This document shows positions 56,477-64,000 of a DNA stretch of 64,000 nt, piece by piece. The position numbers and the translations under genes were made by a program. The DNA comes from Sympetrum striolatum (Eukaryota; Arthropoda; Insecta; Odonata; Libellulidae). Under the pieces are notes generated by a model. It had not been told where the DNA came from, did no database searches, and saw only the letters and a list, made by a program, of their open reading frames with translations. Positions within the stretch are counted from its first letter, which is position 1. Every line of letters starts with the position of its first letter. The stretch spans positions 5,084,001 to 5,148,000 of the forward strand of contig OX388341.1 in the NCBI GenBank assembly GCA_947579665.1, read 5' to 3'.

Positions 56477-56769
56477 TAAGGCCCGAGTGCACCAATCTCG
56501 GTTAAATCCACCGTTAGCTGACCGCGATTAAATATTAACGGCGGTCAACTTAAGTTTGGAGTGCACCAACAGTAACCGAGGTTTTCGTAACCGCGGTTAG
56601 CTGACGGCCGATTAACGTCCCTGTGAATACGTTGAGTACCGCTTAGTGCTCGCCTAAACGTATATCGCAATTCATTTGTCTTTGTTGTTGATAAATTGGA
56701 CGAGTATTAAATAATTATATAAGTGGACTTAAAAGTGTGTACACTTTGTCAGTGCAACAAATAGTAAAG

Positions 56770-57530
56770 AATGGCTATAAGAGATGGACGTAAACGATAA
56801 ATAAGGCAGAGAACCCCTAATTTTAATGAATATGAAGCTGAACTTCTGATCGATTTGGCTATAAGACGAAAAGACATCATTGAGAACAAGAAGACAGATG
56901 GGAAATAATTGAAGGAGAAAGAGTTGGCATGGCAAAAGATTGTCTTAGAATTCAATTCCCTTCCTGTTGATTTAGGGGATATTAAATTAAATAACAATTA
57001 AATTTGTTTAAGCGATATTTCTTGTAATTTTATCGTACACAATGAAATACTTATTACCTGTCGCTCTTCATTTTGCATGCTTTTGAATTTTATCAATGTT
57101 TATTTATAGTATTAGTCATTAGTACAATGTTATTTTAGCAATCTTCTATATTCGCAAGTATTATAAAGAGAATTAAATTCGTAACAGCAATTATAGTGTG
57201 CAGTTGAAACACTCTTATGACTTAATTTTCTCACTAATTTTAATCTTATCCAAATAACTTCTTTAGCTTGCTTAAATTTTAAAATAACATGAGTGAATTT
57301 ATATGGTGTTGTTAAAAGATTATATGGCCAATTGAAAACATGCTATGAGAACATGAAAAGAAAGACAAGGAAAGATATAGCAGGTGAGAAGATGGAAATG
57401 TATATGACTGGATAAGAGGAGTGCCATCAAATGAAAAAGAATTAGAATGAACGAAAAGGTAGCATTTATTTTGGGTCCTAATGTAAGACCCTTTGATTCG
57501 GATGCTTTTTATCGTAGTAATGGTTAGCAT
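56770..57530 (+). pseudogene. Myb/SANT-like DNA-binding protein remnant of the Harbinger element
   Basis: Plus-strand text at about 56795-56970 reads TPNFNEYEAELLIDLAIRRK and, after a stop, LKEKELAWQKIVLEFNSLP. From about 57310 it continues as RLYGQLKTCYENMKRKTRKD. These are the three helices of the MSANTD-type Myb/trihelix domain that helps Harbinger transposases reach the nucleus and bind the ends. The pieces are separated by about 340 bp of AT-rich sequence, either an intron or an insertion, and the frame contains stops. Confidence 0.7.
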
Positions 57531-57997
57531 AATAATATTTTATACCAGTTACCTAAATAAAATGAAAAAAATGAATCAAATCTGGTTACTTATTTAGATC
57601 AGTAGCATATAATCATTCTACCACAACATATATCAAATTCATCAGAGGTAGGGTTACAGGTAACATAAGTTTACACCTTGTTTAAATCATGAGTATAGTA
57701 AACTACTAATATTAAATGCATTTATAGCATTCAAACATGTCTATAGGATGCGTTGGAGAATTCAGATACAGCACAAAATGAATAAGTATCATTTACTGAG
57801 ACTCCTATAGTAGAAATTCACGAAGTGGAAGTAGTATATGTATATTGCATGTAAAGTAGTAGTTCGGTGTATTCCGAAAGAATCTCCTATCAGCATGTGA
57901 AACGCACCTGTGGCGTAAAATCTCAACGTAGTCAAAATTTAACTTAAGCTTAAGTTTATCCATCGGCGAAAGAGGATTGTTTCTCTGGCTTGGATAT

Positions 57998-58183
57998 TCA
58001 AGGTGATGGCGAATATTTTTTAAGAGGGAAAGTTACTTTCCTCAGCCTATATCTTTCGTACAATTTAGTTTCACTTAAATTATCGAAAGGATTCACCCTA
58101 GCGTCATGGTTTCTACGCTGTAAATTATTGTGGCTTTCTAAATACAGGAGTTCATCTTCAAAACTATCAAATCGAAACGCCAT
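57998..58183 (-). pseudogene. HARBI1-type transposase, N-terminal remnant
   Basis: The ATG at 58183 (minus strand) opens a 61-codon frame with DSFEDELLYLESHNN and ARVNPFDNLSETKLYERYRL. The 'R-NPF--LSE-KLYERYR' segment is characteristic of the N-terminus of Harbinger/PIF transposases. The frame stops at 57998 and no DDE domain follows, so the gene is a deletion remnant. Confidence 0.75.
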
Positions 58184-58395
58184 AATTGTTTACTACTCTT
58201 GTTGCTACACCGATTAAGTAAGTTAACCGGTCGATTTCGGCCGGTTAATTCTTAACCGCGGTCAGCTGCCCGGTTAACGCTAACCGAGGTTGGTGCACTT
58301 GAAAATGGCCTTAACCGCGGTTAGTTAACAATTTAACCGCGGTTAAGCCTTAACCGAGATTGGTGCACTTGGGCCTAAATGTACTATATAATACA

Positions 58396-58660
58396 CTTCG
58401 ACACTAATGCCATCTCTTGAGGAAAATTGGAACTTTTGTTTATAAACTTCGCCACTAATGCCATCTCTTGAGGGAAATTTGAACTTTTGTTTGTAAACTT
58501 CGCCACTAATGCCATCTCTTGAGGAAAATTGGAACTTTTGTTTTTACAATCTTCGCCGCTAGTGCCATCTCTCGAGGAGAATTGGAACTTTTGTTTTTAC
58601 AATCTTCGCCGCTAATGCCATCTCTTGAGGAAAATTGGTACTTTCGTTATTAAACATTGA
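58396..58660 (-). repeat. 51-bp tandem repeat array, minus orientation (about 5 copies)
   Basis: ACTTCGCCACTAATGCCATC, then TCTTGAGGAAAATTGGAACT, TTTGTTTATAA recurs at about 51-bp steps (some units longer by one or two bases). It is the reverse complement of the array at 55436-55822. It begins 18 bp after the Harbinger target duplication. Confidence 0.95.
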
Positions 58661-58689
58661 CATTAATGCTGCATCTCCAGAAAAATGTG

Positions 58690-59389
58690 AACTTTTTTTA
58701 ACTGAAAAAAAAAATATCCCTAAGTAAACTGTAACATTACCATAAGTTGAGATATAATTCAGTATCATACTTATACTATATTTAGCAAAACTCTACTTTA
58801 CCTAGGAAAGCGGGTTAAAAAAAATAATGTCAATTTTTTTAACCAAATATCTTTTTCTATTTATAATAATTAAAGAAATTTTTAAACATTCATGGTCCAA
58901 TGTTGCATTAACTTTGATATTTTTCCTATTTATAAGCAACATAACAGTTTCAAACTTTTGGAGTTTGTAAAAAAGGTTTATTACATTGATTTTTAATAAC
59001 GAAGTCACTCTATATTTCAAATGCCATAGGAAAATAATGAAAATTAATTTCATTCCTTTCCAAAAAAAGTCAAAATATAGCGCATAAATAATTTAATCCA
59101 GTTTGGCAGTTTTCGACTATGACATACGATTAGTAATATTTGCATTATTGTAAAATTAATCCTTATCACTGTCACCAACCTGTAAAAGTATAATTTAAAA
59201 TTATGTTTTTGAATCGTGTTAAACTTGGGTCCTACAAATGATATTATAACTTTTTGTTATTAATAAACCATTCTTAACCTACATCCAGCCTAACAACTTC
59301 TCAAAGCAGGGTTACTAAATTCAAAATGAAAATCATTCAAATATATTTATTGAGCTGCTCTTTGTTACGATATTAAAATATGCGAACAC
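58690..59389. other. AT-rich sequence, nothing recognised
   Basis: Between the minus-orientation 51-bp array and the polymerase relic. No frame with motifs and no terminal repeats were seen. Confidence 0.45.
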
Positions 59390-61233
59390 AGGTTTGATTT
59401 ACAACAGATTAGCGGACGAGCATGTGTCTGAGAAAGACTACAAACATGGAAAATATGTGTGGGAATCAATTGTAGAAATTTCCCTTCTCCGGAAGTGATG
59501 TTTCCTCAAGTTTCTCGATTGAGTTTGTGTAATCATATGGGTAGACCCCCTTACGTGTGACTAGGCTCGTTTGCTCACCGAATACCTCGCTAGTATATTT
59601 AAATATTTTTAAATTTGTTACCAGTGAAGCTAATGACGCTGGCATGAATCGACATGTGTCGAGAAATCTAATGGTGAAATTATTTTCGATTGACTTTGTA
59701 AATGAAATATGCTTTTCCTCGGTGTTCGGAATCACATTAATTTTTTTATCATCATAGTCTAACTCCCGAACCAAGAAATGACCGTCATACGATGAAAGAT
59801 TATGAATAAACACAGGTAGAAAATTTGGCATTTTGTACTGCAGGTTGCAAAAAGAATGTGCGGGCCCTCGATACTTACCTGTCAAGTGATCGTGATCTCT
59901 AACGGCATCTGACTTCAACTCTTTACCACAAATATGACTAGACAATGCATTCTTAAAATTTGCCTCTTCTTCCGGGCTAAGCGATTCCATTGGTACAACG
60001 TTTTTATATAACTTAAATACTCTCTCTGCTTCCTCTTTCATTTTCTGCATAAAGACCTGTGCAGTATTGGGACCTCGGTAAAGCTGTGGTGTCTCACATC
60101 CATTGGGCGTTATGAGAACAGAGCAAAAGCTGAATGGTTCGTGTTTCTGAATAGCGTGCGTGTAGGATGCGTTAGGTAAAGATTCACAAGTGCTGATACC
60201 TTGGAGAATACATTCAAAGTCTGCATATATTACATAAGGAACTGGAAATGAATGCCCGAGTTTGGTAAATTTTAATATCTTATCCCCCTCAATAGGAAGC
60301 TCAATTCTCGCTTTTACTATTACAGTTCGCTGTATGCGTCTCTAATTTTTTTCATCATGATAATGCATGAAGCATCGTTTGCAAATGTAAATTCTACGAC
60401 ATTTTTGTTATCTGAAGATGGATTAGACTCTCAAAGTTTTTAATCCAGCAATAATGAGCCGTGTTGTCATTTGTAATATATAATAGGTCACGATGATCTG
60501 CGAGCTCGGTATTTACAATTTTTATTGGATAGAAATTGTTATTTTCGTCTAGCCCGAAAACGTTAATAGAAATTTTATTTGTTCGCTCAAATTTAGGAAT
60601 ATCAGAGAGTTTGACTGGGTATTCAATACAATCTCAATCGAACCCATTGTCGAATTCATCCGTATTATATTTGTAGACTCGTTGAGGGTCTTTATGTATG
60701 TTCTTTCCCCAAACCGCGTATTTAAAACAAAACTGATCGTCATTCCTTACATTTACAACAGATTTTCTGCTTGCGATCTTGGGTGGTAACTCAATAAAGG
60801 TTAATCCGCGTAACGGAGTGTAACGATTAATTCGGAGTTCTAAACTCAAGATTTTACTCAGCGCTCACCCTGATCCCTTCACCTGCATCTCGGATTTTTC
60901 CTTAAGTAATTTTCCAAATAAACTTTCTAAAATTTCCCAAACGTCATCGGCTAGCAGAACCCTAACGTTTTTAATTTTGAATGCTCGTTCTATCGTCTCC
61001 TCACCCCTCTCAAAGTTTGCCTTAATCACAATATTAATTTTAAGGGCAGAATTACTAAGCTCATCCCTTATCCTCGGAATTAAAAGATCGGAAGTATAAT
61101 TTAGAAATTATATAAGGTCTTTATGTGCTTCACTCACCACCCAGTAGGTTTTCAGTCGACCCTTTATAGCCCTGTCAATCTCAACGATCGAATGGTCACC
61201 GCCTACTTGAGGGTTCAACTGACTGTACTCCAT
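59390..61233 (-). pseudogene. Protein-primed DNA polymerase B relic (Polinton/adintovirus type), rearranged
   Basis: The minus-strand coding begins at ATG 61233 (MEYSQLNPQVGGDHSIVEID) and continues in several frames. Recognisable parts in order are a conserved TFIELPPKIASRKSVVNVRN block (about 60725-60800), VKLSDIPKF near 60590-60620, VPYVIYADFEC (exonuclease start, about 60205-60245) and an HNH-like insert with HICGKELKSDAVRDHDHLTG then KYRG (about 59870-59935). FIHNLSSYDGHFLVREL follows near 59765-59815. This order is typical of the N-terminal half of protein-primed family B polymerases of Polintons and adintoviruses. Several internal stops and frameshifts occur. The palm domain is absent: the minus-strand frame ends at 59466, and the following stretch is found inverted on the plus strand at about 59390-59466. 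It is a dead genomic copy. Confidence 0.75.
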
Positions 61234-61239
61234 CCTAAA

Positions 61240-64000
61240 AGTTTTGAAAAAATTGTTAAAAAATAATACTAGGAAATAACTGATACTTACTCAGATTTCT
61301 TTTTAAACTGTTAATACTTTACTTTATTTCTTCTTAGAGGAAATAATTCCAAACAGGAAGAATAACTCCAAAACCTTGAAACGGAAGAATGAAGCAAAGT
61401 CACACCAAGTCTTCAATGACGAAGCGTAGGAGTAAATGAGAAAGTTCCCCTCATTTAGTTCTATTTAAATTATTTACCCCCACTACCGCTTCATTACAAA
61501 TGTTTCTTCCTATTCAAGCATAATTTCAACGTGTTAGGGGGAGTATAAACGCTACCCCTAGTTTCCTTACTCTAACTCATCCCCTAGGTAAATTTTCTCA
61601 CCAACTCATTATAAGGTATTCTTTTACATTATTTTCATGAGATTTTCTTTCGAGGAGAGCATTTGATATCATCTTTGGTCAGCAGAAGTTACAAGTACTG
61701 CATAATCAGCGGATTCTAGGAGTGCGTGCGTGTTGAAAGATTATTTCAAAAGAGAATCCCTTATTCCACTTAATCATTTCTATCGATGAATAAGTTTATC
61801 TATAAGAGCCCGAGATCCATCATCTTTGCACTTGCGTGAATTTTTAAAAATGAGTTAAATAATTCAGAAGAACTATTCACAAATTATCAACAAAAAATGA
61901 GTGTACTATCTCTAGTAATTCAGAATTTTTTCTCGTTTTTCATAACCTTGCTGATTGATAAAATGCAAAATTACTTTCAAGTATTCTAAAATTCATACCA
62001 GTAAGTCCGCGTACTCTTGTGAAAAAGCAAAAAATATTTTAAACAGAGTAGATAAATTGACAATTTTTGTGAATCTGACAGTGGTGAGTTGGTGGATGCA
62101 AAAACTAGCATTGAAAATATTTTCAACTAAATAAAAAGTGTCCGTTAAAAACTATGTAAGCATTACTTGCCCTAGTAAATAATATTTTCAAGCTGATAGG
62201 AATAAAATTATGGAAAACTTTTGATGAAATTTTATAAGAAGGAAAATTAAAGATTACGACAAGGAAATAAAAAAGAATATTTTGGAAACATGCAATTCTT
62301 AAATAAGCAATTCTAGCATTCAGTTAATCAATTGATAAAGAAGTGTGAACATTTTTATAATTCTCTCTAAAAATGCGGCGGGGAAAGTACAAGCGGGCGG
62401 GGGTAAGCGGCGGAGCAAGCGGTGACGCGCGAGGGAGCGCGGGAATTGCTTTTAAACATTGTTTTTAGTAGAATGACCTTGAAAAGCGCAAGGATAGACT
62501 TTTTGTATCTACTCATAGAGATCTAAAATAATCTCCAGCAGTAAGAATATGGATCGATAGTAAGCATAATGAAACATTTACGGTTTGATCACAGAGAAAC
62601 TCGGAGTCAAACTCTGAGAGAAGAAAAATTTGCTTTAGGTTCTGAGCCTTGGAATACATTTATAACTAACTCCCGAGCCTGCTACAACCATGACTGCTGA
62701 ACCTGCTACAACCATGAAGATGATGAAGTGTTACTAAAATGGCTTGGAATTATTGTAAACTAGCGAATGATGGAAGGAAATAACATTTTAAGAATGATGT
62801 AAGTATTAAGGTTAGTCTAAAATAAAAATCAACGTAATAAAACTAGCACCAGAGTGGATAAGCACAGAATGAGATATGAGTAAGGAAAGGCCATTCTCGA
62901 TAAATGCATGATTAATTGCTAGGTTTTCCATGAAGGCCTGATCGCTGCCTTCACTTTACAGCCGAAATGTTAGTAACCCTGCTTCTTTATAGTTTATAAA
63001 CTTATTCGGGATCCCCAAGAGTTTCGACAAATCACATGAAACAAATCTGTGCTCAAAATATCCCTTTAGTTATTTATGCTGCGAACGCATAACTCTCTGT
63101 TTAGAGATCTGTTCTTATGGTTGGTAGCCCTGATTTATAAAGTTAGTACCCTTGACATTAATTCTAATTGTTCAAGAAAGGCGATTGAATGTAAACTTGA
63201 GATATCAGTTTGAGATACAGGGAAGTAGTTGCCAGGACGGATAGCTGCTTTTGGTCATATTTTCCGCGTAGTATTAGAGAAGCTAATAGCTCTCCAGATT
63301 AGATAGGTATTTCGGTGTCTTGCACCCCCTGCCACGCGCCACTGGCGGATTGCAGGGTTTAAATGTAAAATGTAAATGTAAAATGAGATTTACCTGATAA
63401 AAACAATGGAAGAACATTTTATAATGATTAAACTAATATGTTGGAAACCCTGCTAAATTGTTTTTTATGAATTTTTAAATGTCATAGAACGATTTGGCAT
63501 TGACGAAAACCACAGATTGGAAATTTTCACGACGAAATTCGAAAAATTCTTCCGCCATCGTATTTGATGGAGGTTTTTTCTGAGGCACGAACGAGTGGTT
63601 TTATATAGTTTCCGTCAGATGGCATAACAATCTTGGCGTGACGTGACTGACTTTTATCAACAATTCAGACCTTTTTCCACTTATTCCAAAAATATGAGTT
63701 TCATTGGTCCAGTATGAATGGGTAAAATATTCTAGAATATGAAATCCTGCAGATTTAGGACATCGGTCAACATTTTGGGTAAAATTGTTGAAGAGGACTG
63801 TTTGGGAGAAATTCTTTATCTCCCTTAATAATGGATGTACATCAACAAAACTAACATCATTTTGAAGATAAAAGATGGCGGCATTTATATATGTATTTGA
63901 AACCCTCCTAAGGCCCTTCATTTCCGAGATATTTTGTTTCAAAATTGACCTTTATTCGTCGTTTTTGACTCATTTCGTGCCATTTTTCATGTTTTATCGG
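61240..64000. other. AT-rich region without recognised gene
   Basis: Beyond the polymerase relic I find no capsid, integrase or ATPase remnant of a Polinton. One short G/C-rich block (62379-62445) stands out. A 113-codon minus-strand frame (63601-63942) lies near the window edge. It contains DVHPLLREIKNFSQTVLF but matches no family I know and has no splice or promoter context. Near 63330 GCACCCCCTGCCACGCGCCA resembles GGCACCCCCTGCTACACGCC at 24270, so a shared repeat fragment is likely. Confidence 0.35.

Larger units (their letters stand above)
56477..58378. mobile_element. PIF/Harbinger element with TAA target duplication
   Basis: TAA at 56477-56479 and 58376-58378 bounds 1,896 bp (56480-58375). 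The ends are GGCCCGAGTGCACCAATCTC on the left and GGCCCAAGTGCACCAATCTC when the right end is read inward. A 3-bp TAA/TTA duplication is the Harbinger rule. Both subterminal regions are dense in AACCGCGGTT-type palindromes. Inside are a Myb/SANT-like remnant on the plus strand and the N-terminus of a HARBI1-type transposase on the minus strand, the two genes expected of a Harbinger element. The rest of the transposase is missing. Confidence 0.9.

Noticed and set aside
59390..64000. A complete Polinton or integrated virus
   Set aside because: Only a broken N-terminal half of the polymerase is present. I found no capsid, integrase, ATPase or terminal inverted repeats.

Overview
The window is eukaryotic, intron-rich and AT-rich, and is almost certainly from an arthropod, probably an insect. 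Its genes are ordinary animal genes broken by introns of up to several kilobases. The introns and intergenic DNA are filled with jockey/CR1-like LINE pieces, Penelope-like elements, hAT, pogo/Tigger, PIF/Harbinger and Tc1/mariner elements, tRNA-derived SINEs, foldback repeats and a fossil protein-primed DNA polymerase of Polinton/adintovirus type. I cannot name the species.

Layout. 1-10.2 kb: the last four coding exons (+) of NADPH:adrenodoxin/ferredoxin reductase (FDXR), with a dead LINE and SINEs in its introns. 10.5-14.1 kb: a fossil Tigger-like element, two opposed LINE fragments and a MITE end. 14.9-29.05 kb: a five-exon coiled-coil gene on the minus strand resembling the axonemal protein CCDC96/CFAP184, whose introns hold a 3-kb hAT element and smaller repeats. 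29.05-29.79 kb: a 736-bp head-to-head promoter region. 29.79-38.95 kb: a complete four-exon cytosolic thymidine kinase (TK1) on the plus strand. Its first intron contains an entire intronless gene for ANKRD27/Varp (947 aa: VPS9 domain, two ankyrin blocks, two retromer-binding Cys motifs).

39-64 kb carries no host gene that I can recognise. It holds a 77-bp mariner MITE, Penelope remnants and hammerhead-like foldbacks (40.6-41.4 kb), and a 3.6-kb array in which a tRNA T-arm/B-box-like motif recurs about every 166 bp (44.2-47.8 kb). It continues with a Penelope RT fossil (48.1-49.1 kb) and a second hAT copy (49.8-55.4 kb) into which a SINE, a nearly intact pogo element with a PHD-finger transposase, a MITE and a retroposon have inserted. 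The end of the window has a PIF/Harbinger element flanked by inverted 51-bp repeat arrays (55.4-58.7 kb) and a broken, locally inverted protein-primed DNA polymerase B relic (59.4-61.2 kb).

The host genes are functionally unrelated: mitochondrial electron transfer (FDXR), dTMP salvage (TK1), endosomal trafficking (Varp) and a probable axonemal protein. Exon joins for all three spliced genes were checked by reading frame and GT/AG sites, and every junction keeps phase. All functions rest on sequence motifs read by eye; no database search was run.
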